A stretch of DNA of 64,000 nucleotides from a bacterium (GCA_021790935.1 JAJYFL010000010.1:1-64000); one strand, 5' to 3'. Positions 26,705 through 34,168 are shown, counted from the stretch's first letter. Notes: generated by a model not told the origin, from the sequence alone. Program-made: numbers and translations.

Positions 26705-27226
26705 GTGGAGCAGGTCTACCTCGTCGCCACCGGGGCGTCCCAGGCGCAGGGACGCGTAGAGTCGCTGGTGCGGGAGAACCAGACGAAACTCGCACGCTAC
26801 GTCCGCCGCATGATTGGGGACCCGGATATCGCCCTGGACATCGTGCAAGACGTATTTCTCGCCGCCTACAGAACGCTGCAGCGCGAGCCCGAGCGCCCGC
26901 TGACGGCGGGGTGGCTGTACCGCTCCGCGACCAACGCCGCGATCTCACATCTGAGGAGAAGAAACGTGCTGCGATGGACGGGGCTGGATCGCGACATCGA
27001 GATGCGGGGGCTGCGCATCGATGAGCGCAGCGCGGCTTCGATCGACCTTCAAATGGCGATGGGACGATTACCCGGCGACCAGGCGGCGGCCGTTCTGCTG
27101 ACGCTCTACGCGGGGTATTCGTCGACCGAGGCGGCGGCGATGCTGGGATCGAGCGCGCAGGCCGTCCGGCAACGCGTCTGCCGAGCCGTGCGCACGCTGC
27201 GCGGTGTCATGGCGGAGCGGCCGTGA
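26705..27226 (+). CDS. ECF-type RNA polymerase sigma factor
   Basis: 173 residues with GTG start after a G-rich ribosome site (AAAGGGGGG). Sigma region 2 is about residues 22-88 (VRRMIGDPDIALDIVQDVFLAAYRTL, LYRSATNAAISHLRRR) and region 4 about 115-170 (RLPGDQAAAVLLTLYAGYSSTEAAAMLGSSAQAVRQRVCRAVRTLR). No region 1.1 or 3, as expected for ECF sigmas. It overlaps the anti-sigma gene by 4 bases, the usual arrangement of a sigma/anti-sigma switch. Confidence 0.93.
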   Translation: MEQVYLVATGASQAQGRVESLVRENQTKLARYVRRMIGDPDIALDIVQDVFLAAYRTLQREPERPLTAGWLYRSATNAAISHLRRRNVLRWTGLDRDIEMRGLRIDERSAASIDLQMAMGRLPGDQAAAVLLTLYAGYSSTEAAAMLGSSAQAVRQRVCRAVRTLRGVMAERP

Positions 27227-28242
27227 GCGCCGGTACCCATCGGCGCACGGCGGAGATTGCCGGCGCAATAGCTTTGGGCGAAGCGAGCGATTCAGAGCGG
27301 GTGGAGTATCGCGAACACCTCTCCCGGTGCACCGCGTGCTTGCAGGCCTTTGGCGGCGAGCTCGAGATCGGGCGAGCGGCGCTCCTCGTAGCCGAGGCGC
27401 GGGACGGCGAGCTGTGGGAGCCGGAGATCGGCGCGTTACCGGCGCAGCGGATCGAGCGCCACGGGCGGCTTTGGCGACTCGCGTTCGTCTCGCTGGGGGG
27501 CGCCATGGTGCTTTCGCTCGCGCTCCACGCGGCCATCGCCGCGGGCTTCGCGCGCTTCTACCCGGGGCTGGCCGCTCCCGTCGTCATCGATGCGGGCGCG
27601 ACTCGGATCGTCCTCGAACGCCGTAGCGTGCCCCCGCCGCAGGCGGCGATGCCGCTGCCGCAACGGCATCTGCTGGTCGTTCATAATGTCGTGCGCCTCT
27701 CGCAGGCACCGGCCGCCTCGGGGCGCGCCGAGAGCGTCGCACTCCAGGTCGCACGTTCTGGGCGGCAGATCGCGCGGGTCACCGTCCACCCCGATCCCGC
27801 GGCGACGAGCGCGGCTGCAAACCTGCCGATCTGGCGCCGCGACGAGTGGACCACGGTTGCCCAGACCACGACGACGTCGCTCAGCGAGACGGCGCCGCAA
27901 GCGCGCGCAAACAGTGCGGAATCGCTCCAGATCGTTCCCGCGTATCCGACGCGCGAAGCTGCGCCCATCGGCGGCGACACGGCGATCACACCCCAGCCTC
28001 CGCTGATCGCATACGACGAGGGCGCGCACGGCACGGCGGCCTTCGAGGTGCGAATAGACAAGCACGGTAAGCCCACCAAATGCATCATCACGGAGTCCTC
28101 GGGATACGAAGTCCTCGATGTCGCGGTCTGCACGGCGGCAATGAAGGCGCGCTACACGCCAAAGATGGTCGGCGGCCATGCGCGAGCCGGCATCTATCGC
28201 GATGCGTTCACGTTCCGTATGAGTGACGGTACCGCAGATTAG
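27223..28242 (+). CDS. Transmembrane anti-sigma factor fused to a TonB C-terminal domain
   Basis: 339 residues starting GTG 27223. Cytoplasmic part: anti-sigma zinc finger HxxxCxxC (H32, C36, C39). One transmembrane helix, about 84-111. A periplasmic Pro/Ala/Thr-rich linker (about 115-265) leads to a TonB C-terminal domain at about 271-339 (TAAFEVRIDKHGKPTKCIITESSG, LDVAVCTAAMKARYTP), with two Cys (287, 303) placed as in disulfide-linked TonB_C domains. So one protein joins the sigma-inhibiting module to the module that normally grips the TonB box of outer-membrane receptors. A TonB-dependent receptor follows downstream. The last 181 bases are duplicated at 33506-33649. Confidence 0.88.
   Translation: MSAGTHRRTAEIAGAIALGEASDSERVEYREHLSRCTACLQAFGGELEIGRAALLVAEARDGELWEPEIGALPAQRIERHGRLWRLAFVSLGGAMVLSLALHAAIAAGFARFYPGLAAPVVIDAGATRIVLERRSVPPPQAAMPLPQRHLLVVHNVVRLSQAPAASGRAESVALQVARSGRQIARVTVHPDPAATSAAANLPIWRRDEWTTVAQTTTTSLSETAPQARANSAESLQIVPAYPTREAAPIGGDTAITPQPPLIAYDEGAHGTAAFEVRIDKHGKPTKCIITESSGYEVLDVAVCTAAMKARYTPKMVGGHARAGIYRDAFTFRMSDGTAD
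28062..28242 (+). repeat. Direct repeat, copy 1 (3' end of anti-sigma/TonB gene)
   Basis: This 181-base segment, ending exactly at the TAG stop, recurs at 33506-33649. The copies differ by five substitutions that I can count (three are synonymous in the copy-1 frame, two change V to I and T to K) and by a 37-base gap in copy 2. The repeats bracket the cassette 28243-33505. Confidence 0.92.
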
Positions 28243-28256
28243 CCCCCAGTTCCTCA

Positions 28257-28272
28257 TGCCCCTGAAGGGGCA
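28257..28272 (+). terminator. Hairpin after the anti-sigma gene
   Basis: TGCCCC (28257-28262), loop TGAA, GGGGCA (28267-28272), 15 bases after the stop. No T-run follows, so it is at best a weak or factor-dependent terminator that separates the sigma operon from the cassette. Confidence 0.35.
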
Positions 28273-28334
28273 CCCATGGCCGGATGGAAATCACGATGGG
28301 ATCGTTAGAGCCGGCTATTTTCACAACGGGGGGA

Positions 28335-28362
28335 TTGACAATCTCCGGTTTTGCTGTACTTT
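28335..28362 (+). promoter_or_regulatory. Sigma-70-like promoter of the cassette
   Basis: Perfect TTGACA at 28335-28340, then 16 bases, then TACTTT at 28357-28362. It lies about 115 bases ahead of the six-cysteine peptide gene. Consensus-like -35 boxes are rare in this GC-rich window. Its presence suggests that the cassette brings its own housekeeping promoter in addition to any ECF control. Confidence 0.5.
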
Positions 28363-28476
28363 AAACACATCTGTGCACGGGATTGGCGCGGAGTATACAC
28401 CCCTCGTTTTCGCGGCAATCACGCCGTCCTGCCACGGACGATTTTTCCTTATCGGCTTAATGGAGGAATATCTTCC

Positions 28477-28659
28477 ATGGCTCTCCTCATTCGTGCAAAC
28501 CGTCGGCTTTCAGCCCTTGTGCTGGGCAGCGTTTTGACTATCGGGACGTTCGCTGCGTTTACGGCGTCGGCAAGTGCCTGTATAACATGCAGTGTAACGT
28601 GCAACTCAAGAGGGTGCACCTATCAGTGCACCTACACACCCGGACCGTGTCGGTTATAG
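28477..28659 (+). CDS. Small exported cysteine-rich peptide (six Cys)
   Basis: 60 residues. GGAGG at 28462-28466 supports ATG 28477. Residues 1-34 form a textbook signal peptide: basic RANRR, a hydrophobic core and an A-S-A cleavage site before C35. The mature part would be 26 residues with Cys at 35, 38, 42, 47, 51 and 58 and almost no hydrophobic core, the composition of a disulfide-stabilised or metal-binding micro-protein. A strong hairpin follows directly. First gene of the cassette, with its own promoter. It could be a secreted effector or bacteriocin, a metal scavenger, or a ligand of the downstream receptor. I recognise no family. Confidence 0.72.
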   Translation: MALLIRANRRLSALVLGSVLTIGTFAAFTASASACITCSVTCNSRGCTYQCTYTPGPCRL

Positions 28660-28680
28660 CGCTACAGCAGTAGCAGAAAT

Positions 28681-28720
28681 GGCGGTTCCCGACATCGCAC
28701 AAGAGATCGAGGGAACCGCC
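28681..28720 (+). terminator. Perfect 10-bp stem-loop after the peptide gene
   Basis: GGCGGTTCCC (28681-28690) and GGGAACCGCC (28711-28720) are exact inverted complements around a 20-base loop, 21 bases after the peptide stop. No T-run. As in other operons that begin with a small peptide gene, it may limit read-through or stabilise the peptide mRNA so that the peptide is made in excess over the downstream proteins. Confidence 0.5.
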
Positions 28721-28750
28721 CCAACTGGGCCGCGCAACGGAAGCACAGCA

Positions 28751-29392
28751 ATGAAACAGATCGCAATTCTCAGTCTCGCGCTTACGCATTTCTCAACGTC
28801 TTTGGCCGTTGGTAAACCAGCGGTGGAGGTTGATATCCCGTTGTGCGCCAAGGCAGTTTTGACGGATGTGGCGAGCATAAGTGACTTCATAAATCCGATG
28901 ACAGGACAGCCGGCACCATATCCCACAGTAATAGACCTGTGCCGGAACGCGGTCGGTCTACGATTGAAGATCACGGCGACAGAACCCGATCAAATGATTA
29001 ACGCCTCACCGATGGCAACGCCGGACCGAATCCAAAACGGCGATTACGTCGCGGTAGCGTTTACGCTTGATCCAAAAGCGACGGAATCTTATATCTTTTT
29101 TGTCGATCCGAGGGGCCAAAAAGCAGCGCTCTCTAGCGTGGATCCCCACTACAATCCGAATTGGCTCGCCAATTGCTCACACGGAAGTTCGAGTTGGTCT
29201 TGTGACCTCGTAATTCCATACGATGCATTTATCGGCGTGGACCGCGCTGTTGCGGCGCCACGCATCGCGTTCATTCGGCATATGAAACGCGAGCCAATGG
29301 GCTACTGGTACTGGCCGAATATCAGCCCGGTTAAGCCGCTTAATCCGTCATCAGAGGCGCCGATAAAGCAACTGTTTCCAGGATCACGCTAG
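28751..29392 (+). CDS. Exported CBM9-like beta-sandwich protein
   Basis: About 213 residues from ATG 28751 (GGAAG seven bases upstream, signal peptide MKQIAILSLALTHFSTSLAVG). An earlier in-frame ATG at 28679 would place the hairpin inside the gene and is less likely. The segment GDYVAVAFTLDPKATESYIFFVDPRGQKA ... DPHYNPNWLANC ... WSCDLVIPYDAF follows the pattern of family-9 carbohydrate-binding/DOMON-like modules found at the N-terminus of outer-membrane DUF5916 proteins. It carries several Cys. It may bind a sugar or other ligand for the receptor. The function is inferred from the fold only. Confidence 0.6.
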   Translation: MKQIAILSLALTHFSTSLAVGKPAVEVDIPLCAKAVLTDVASISDFINPMTGQPAPYPTVIDLCRNAVGLRLKITATEPDQMINASPMATPDRIQNGDYVAVAFTLDPKATESYIFFVDPRGQKAALSSVDPHYNPNWLANCSHGSSSWSCDLVIPYDAFIGVDRAVAAPRIAFIRHMKREPMGYWYWPNISPVKPLNPSSEAPIKQLFPGSR

Positions 29393-29406
29393 GGAGACGT
29401 TTTCAT

Positions 29407-30249
29407 ATGCAAATGAAGGCCGGTGTCCTTTTGTTCCTAGTCAGCTTGACCGCTGCATGTAGCAACGCAGCGCAGCCAACAAGCAAGACTTTCAATCTCC
29501 GAGGCAGCGATGCGCCACAGGGAATCACGGTACCATCGCCAGCGCCGCGCGCAGTGAACTTGGTTTCCGCATCTTGGTCGGCTGCGCGTGGATCTCGATG
29601 GACGCATGTGCGTGCCGCAAGCGGGAACGAGGTAGCCGAGTTCTACGTCCACCGGGGTCAGGTGTACGAGCTCCGCGGTGCGACCAGCGTCGCCTACGAG
29701 CGCCCATTTCACTATCTCGTAACATCAGCTCCCGAGACCGCGCGAATCGTGCTACGCCACGTCGATTCGCCAAATACGACCATGATCCGGAGTGCGCCAG
29801 ACTCTGGATTGGCTGTTGTACACACGAACATTCGAAAGCCTTCAAGCCTTCTCGAGTTCACGTACGACAGAGGCGGTGCCGTTTATGTGCTAACCGATAC
29901 GTCCGGACCAAAACTCGTCGACATTTACGAACACGACTGCTTCGCGTGCACCTTCGAGAGCTCGGCGCTGGTTGCAACGGCGCAGAAGGTTCACAGAGCG
30001 GGCGGGCAGACCTTCATGATCTCTTCCGATGGCTTGCCCGTCCTCCAGCGTGACCTAGCGCGTTGGAACGGCGGCACTATTATAATACCCGTCCAAGATT
30101 ACCGGCTGTCAATATACTCGGTCGTCGGAGTCCATACTCTTCCACTCAACTATTTCATCCAGCGTAATAATCGCATAGCGGATGCCGAGTCCGGTAGTCT
30201 CCTGCCCAATTGGATCGAGCACGATCTGAAAGCTGTGGCCGTCCGCTAA
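29407..30249 (+). CDS. Probable lipoprotein of unknown function
   Basis: 280 residues, ATG 29407 preceded by an AGGGAG site. The signal segment ends SLTAAC (C18), a tolerable lipobox. The remainder has no match I recognise. It contains regularly spaced beta-type segments (EVAEFYVHRGQVYELRG, GAVYVLTDTSGPKLVDIYEHD) and a CFAC pair near residue 180. It ends directly before the receptor gene (GTG 30250), so the two are coupled. It may be a surface or periplasmic accessory lipoprotein of the receptor. Base composition is AT-richer than the flanking chromosome. Confidence 0.6.
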   Translation: MQMKAGVLLFLVSLTAACSNAAQPTSKTFNLRGSDAPQGITVPSPAPRAVNLVSASWSAARGSRWTHVRAASGNEVAEFYVHRGQVYELRGATSVAYERPFHYLVTSAPETARIVLRHVDSPNTTMIRSAPDSGLAVVHTNIRKPSSLLEFTYDRGGAVYVLTDTSGPKLVDIYEHDCFACTFESSALVATAQKVHRAGGQTFMISSDGLPVLQRDLARWNGGTIIIPVQDYRLSIYSVVGVHTLPLNYFIQRNNRIADAESGSLLPNWIEHDLKAVAVR

Positions 30250-33200
30250 GTGGGGTCGCGACGTTCATTTGTGAGATTACGTCGTTCATTCACATGGGTT
30301 GCAGTGATGCTCGTGACGTTGCTCACGTGCTCACCGTGCGGTAGCGCGCTTGCTCGGGCGACCAGCTCGTTACAGATTCTAGTAATCGACGGCATCACCA
30401 AAACGCCGCTGCCACTTGTAAATGTATCCATAATAGGGCCCACCGTCCGCATCGGGTTCACCGACGAGCATGGTGTCGCACACTTCGATAACGTGCCCCC
30501 TGGAAGTTACACTGTACGCCTCGCAAAGGCGAAATACAAACCATCAACCCTTCCAAATCTAACGATCGCCGCAGCCGAGGACTCGGCGGTGACAATGTCC
30601 ATGAGCCGGATCCTAAGAACCATCGGCGCTGTTACGGTAAAAGCTACCCCGAGGCTCGGCGGCTCACACATTGGAACCAATAGCCCTGAAAGAATCGCGT
30701 CCGGATCATTGGCGTCTGCACTTGGCCTCAACCCCTTTGTAGACGTTTCGGCCGGCGTGGGAAACGCGCAAAATGCGTCGATCGAGGGGCATTCGGCCGG
30801 TACAACGGCCGTTCTTGTCGATGGTGCCCCCGCAGCTCCATTGGGGAGCCCAGCAAATCTTCGCAGCCTCAGCACCGACTTGTTTGACGCAGTCAACATT
30901 TCAACAGACGTTACGGGATCGGGCGGTGGTGCACTTGACTTTCACATCCCAGATCCGACGTTGGCTCCGTCGTACTCCTTTGCGGGCAGCTACGGCACAT
31001 ACGATAGAAGCCGCGACGCCTTTCTGCTCCGGGGAACTGCAGGGCGGTTGGGATACTCGGTAGGCGATGGTACTACCGGTTACAACGACGTTTTGAATGG
31101 CAAGTACTATCTGGATACGAGCGGGCTCGATTACTTTCACGACGCGTCAACTATTGCCCGAACGCTCACGCTGAAGCTAAGATATCCGCTGGCAGAAAGC
31201 AACGTTCTATTCGGCGAGATCTTGGCGTCGAATAGCCTCAGCGCTGACTACTGCCGGCAGTTCTCGGCGCGTGTGCCCTGCGGATATGGGCCGGGCAACT
31301 ATACTTCCGAGTCGCTGCGGACGGTGCAGGTGCGTGACGCGGCTACGCTCGGCTGGACGTCCTTGAACGTACAATTGTTTGCTACGAACGAAATGGTCAA
31401 TGATGATCAGCGAAAGCGCTTCGTAAATGGTTTACCGAGTTCACTGAACGCGGCGTTTGCGGCACGCACTGACGGCGTTTCCATCTCAATGTCGTCGCCG
31501 CTCGGAACAGGCAACAGTCTCAATGCAAGCATTCTTAGCGAAGGAACCACTTATTCGGGGAATGCGATTGCTGGAACGCTGTCCGCAAGCATGCCATCGC
31601 AGCGTCTTGCGTTTGGGACGGCGGATATCGGGGCCACGGTGAGGTTTTCTCCCAAGACCACCGTTTCGCTGCAGGGCGGCCTATCGACCGAGAGCGGCGC
31701 CAGCTCGATGCCGAATGGCGCCGTGTCCATTATCTGGAACCCGACGGTGAACGATAGAGTCGTGGGTCTCTATACCGCCGGCAACATGCAGGTGCCCCCC
31801 ATAGCATCGAACGGCATTTCCGAACCCCAATCGCTAGAGTTCGAGTGTGCAGCTAGAGAAGCATTTGGGTATGGACCCGGCTTGACGGCTCACTCGGGAG
31901 ATTCTTCAACGGCGCGCCTATCGTGGCTGCATCGATTTGCCGATGCGCAAGTACTTGTTTCCCTTCATCGCCAGGTCGTCCACGATGATGTCATTGAAGC
32001 ATACGAGAATGGTTCGGCATTTAGCAGCAGTTTCTTTCCGCTGAACTACTTTCAAACGGCATCCGCTCTATACGCTTCTCCACTACAGTGTGGCGAAGGC
32101 AGAAGTCTTGGCCCCAGCGACATCTATTACCTTACGCCGGTAGCGGCAACGACCCAATACGAAGGCGGCAGCGTTCTCACGAAGGTCCCTTTAGGGCATG
32201 CCCTGATCGCAATGCCGTATTATGTCACGACCGTAGCGAAACCAACCGTCGTGATATCTCCCACGAGTTCGAGATTGGGTCTCATAGTCGGCAGCCAGAT
32301 ACCGAACGTGCCACTGCATAAATACGGTATGACGCTGGATTGGAAGGTGCCGCGGTCACCGCTAGAAGCGGTATTGAACATTACCCACGTTGCAACGAAC
32401 AATGCGAACAATCTCCCAGCATACACGCTCTTTAATGCTGGAGCCCTTTTGCAATTGCAGCGAGGCGAATTGATTGTCTCAGCAACAAACTTGTTCAATC
32501 AGTTTGCTGGACTCTACGTTTCACCTGAGAACGCCGTTGCGATAATTACGAACAGCGGGGCATCGATCCCAGTACTCGCGACGCCCTTGAACCCCAGATC
32601 GTTTCGGGTGGAATATCGTGTTCGCATCGGCAAGCCAGAGTCCCGCCCGGTATCATCCGGGTTGGAGAGTGAGCTCGGCGCGCCGACCTCAACAACGTTT
32701 GCCCTAAAGCCTTTCCCCTCAGAGCCGCCGAATGATGCGTTCGATATCGCCACCGACAATCCAGCGTGCGGTCCCGAAAGCGTCGGCCCGGCAAAGAAGC
32801 TTTTGGATGCCTTGAAAGCGTATGTCTCTGCAAACAGCTTTGTCGACTTAAAGATTCTCCCCTATGGAGTGAACGTCCGCCGTCACCTCACTCCAGCCGG
32901 TTATGTCCTGCTTATTGGCGGCGGCGAGAAGCGCGCCATGACCGCGCTCTTCGCGTGCGGCATTATACATGGTGGCTCAGACAACGACGTGCGGATGCAT
33001 GGCCTCTATATACCGACGATCGATGAATCGCGGCACTACGACCTGTTGTTCGATCCTCGCGTGGGGCTATACGTTACCAATTTGTTCGCTCCGAAGCCGG
33101 TCCATCTCACGCTGCGCGCACTTCCAAAGGCCCCACCGTCCAATCCATTCGCTTTGACGCCAGGTGCCGCATGTCCGTCGGAAGTGAGAGGTGCTGCTCA

Positions 33201-33474
33201 GCTTACGCTGGATTCGCTGAAGCGCTACTTCTCAGATGTCGCTCCAGGGCAAAGCCGCTCATCTCCGCAAGGGATCACAATCGTCGAACACCATGATCCA
33301 AATGCATGGTTCGAGATACGATTCGAAGATCCACAGCTTTCGATCGCGCTACTGCAATGCGGCATGATCGCCGGCGGCACATTAGACGAGATACGGAAAT
33401 TCGGCGTATCTGGTGTTCGTGTTCCGGAACTCGGATACGCAGCGAGGCTCGGACTATATGTGCGTAGCGACTAA
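30250..33474 (+). CDS. TonB-dependent outer-membrane receptor with duplicated C-terminal extension
   Basis: 1074 residues (GTG 30250; GTG 30271 is an alternative). Signal sequence, then a carboxypeptidase-regulatory-like beta domain (about 38-115; GFTDEHGVAHFDNVPPGSYTV). A plug domain follows (about 122-237; ASIEGHSAGTTAVLVDGAPAAP, LFDAVNISTD), then a barrel to about 798 that ends in FRVEYRVRIG. Unusually, two further units follow the barrel, about 822-937 and 957-1074. They share F-x-(about 9)-ACxxE, LDxLKxY, an ALxxCGxIxGG motif and a GLYV end, so they are tandem copies, each with two conserved Cys. FecA-type N-terminal signalling domain is absent. Sits in the cassette behind the ECF/anti-sigma-TonB pair. 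Confidence 0.82.
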   Translation: MGSRRSFVRLRRSFTWVAVMLVTLLTCSPCGSALARATSSLQILVIDGITKTPLPLVNVSIIGPTVRIGFTDEHGVAHFDNVPPGSYTVRLAKAKYKPSTLPNLTIAAAEDSAVTMSMSRILRTIGAVTVKATPRLGGSHIGTNSPERIASGSLASALGLNPFVDVSAGVGNAQNASIEGHSAGTTAVLVDGAPAAPLGSPANLRSLSTDLFDAVNISTDVTGSGGGALDFHIPDPTLAPSYSFAGSYGTYDRSRDAFLLRGTAGRLGYSVGDGTTGYNDVLNGKYYLDTSGLDYFHDASTIARTLTLKLRYPLAESNVLFGEILASNSLSADYCRQFSARVPCGYGPGNYTSESLRTVQVRDAATLGWTSLNVQLFATNEMVNDDQRKRFVNGLPSSLNAAFAARTDGVSISMSSPLGTGNSLNASILSEGTTYSGNAIAGTLSASMPSQRLAFGTADIGATVRFSPKTTVSLQGGLSTESGASSMPNGAVSIIWNPTVNDRVVGLYTAGNMQVPPIASNGISEPQSLEFECAAREAFGYGPGLTAHSGDSSTARLSWLHRFADAQVLVSLHRQVVHDDVIEAYENGSAFSSSFFPLNYFQTASALYASPLQCGEGRSLGPSDIYYLTPVAATTQYEGGSVLTKVPLGHALIAMPYYVTTVAKPTVVISPTSSRLGLIVGSQIPNVPLHKYGMTLDWKVPRSPLEAVLNITHVATNNANNLPAYTLFNAGALLQLQRGELIVSATNLFNQFAGLYVSPENAVAIITNSGASIPVLATPLNPRSFRVEYRVRIGKPESRPVSSGLESELGAPTSTTFALKPFPSEPPNDAFDIATDNPACGPESVGPAKKLLDALKAYVSANSFVDLKILPYGVNVRRHLTPAGYVLLIGGGEKRAMTALFACGIIHGGSDNDVRMHGLYIPTIDESRHYDLLFDPRVGLYVTNLFAPKPVHLTLRALPKAPPSNPFALTPGAACPSEVRGAAQLTLDSLKRYFSDVAPGQSRSSPQGITIVEHHDPNAWFEIRFEDPQLSIALLQCGMIAGGTLDEIRKFGVSGVRVPELGYAARLGLYVRSD

Positions 33475-33486
33475 CGTTCATTCCGT

Positions 33487-33500
33487 AGGTTGCGGGGAAC
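33487..33500 (+). repeat. Partial match to the intergenic TIR element at the cassette edge
   Basis: The bases AGGTTGCGGGGAAC match the inner part of the terminal inverted repeat found at 57160-57324 (AGGTTGCGGGAAAA in its right arm). It lies between the receptor stop and the second repeat copy. The match is short, so chance is possible. Confidence 0.3.
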
Positions 33501-33505
33501 GGCAT

Positions 33506-33649
33506 GCACGGTAAGCCCACCAAATGCATCATCACGGAGTCCTCGGGATACGAAGTCCTCGATATCGCGGTCTGCAAGGCGGCCATGCGCGAGCCGGCAT
33601 CTACCGCGACGCGTTCACGTTCCGAATGAGTGACGGTACCGCAGATTAG
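33506..33649 (+). pseudogene. Truncated, frameshifted copy of the anti-sigma/TonB 3' end
   Basis: A second copy of 28062-28242. It begins in the middle of the TonB_C domain (HGKPTKCIITESSG) without any upstream part or start. It has lost 37 bases between two GGCGG pentamers, which shifts the frame after AVCKAAM. It still ends with the same stop codon region. It can only be a remnant. The mostly synonymous differences show that it diverged as a coding sequence before decay, so it comes from a related allele or paralogue and not from a fresh duplication. Confidence 0.9.
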
Positions 33650-33658
33650 GGGTCTCCT

Positions 33659-34153
33659 CTAGCCGATCGACTTCCGAAAGAACGCGAGCATCTTCGTTGG
33701 TTCGGGCATGATGCGGAACTCTTCGAACCCCCACATCTTGGCTTGTCGGAGAGCGCGATGCTCGTTCATCGGCAGGCAGAACGTCAGTGTCTTGACGCTG
33801 CGCTTCTTGGCCAGCCGCTGCACCTCGGTCAAGAGTTGCGAGCCGACCTCGGGCGGGGCGTCGGCGCGGACCCGCAGACCCTCCATCATGGCGACATCCA
33901 AGCCGTTGGCCGCCTCGGGGTCGGCGTACCCTGCCGGAAAGGCAAAGACAAGCTGCACCGTGCCAAGTAGGCCGGTATGGTCCTCAGCTACGAAGACGGC
34001 ACGCCGGCCGGCACTCTGCTCGCTCAGCCACTTGACGATGCGCTCCGTCCACGTCCCGCGTGGCGGATTCGGCCCGGTTACGACCCGATCGGCAGTAAAC
34101 CGCGTGATATCGCTGGCTTGCGCGAAGCGGATGAAGATCTTACGCTGTGACAC
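33659..34153 (-). CDS. GNAT-family N-acetyltransferase
   Basis: 164 residues. GNAT signature: FIRFAQASDITRF at the start, VFVAEDHTGLLGTVQLVF (beta 4), GLRVRADAPPEVGSQLLTEVQRLAKKRSVKTLTF (acetyl-CoA loop and helix) and LRQAKMWGFEEF near the end. The pyrophosphate loop is a weak Q/RxxGxG/A (VRADAPPEVGSQLL). Substrate unknown. It is the first gene of host-like composition after the cassette. Confidence 0.85.
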   Translation of the reverse strand: MSQRKIFIRFAQASDITRFTADRVVTGPNPPRGTWTERIVKWLSEQSAGRRAVFVAEDHTGLLGTVQLVFAFPAGYADPEAANGLDVAMMEGLRVRADAPPEVGSQLLTEVQRLAKKRSVKTLTFCLPMNEHRALRQAKMWGFEEFRIMPEPTKMLAFFRKSIG

Positions 34154-34168
34154 ATCGACACTCTACGC

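Noticed and set aside
28679-28750. Longer N-terminus (ATG 28679) for the CBM9-like protein
   Set aside because: It would translate through the perfect hairpin and put 24 polar residues before the signal peptide; ATG 28751 has a ribosome site.
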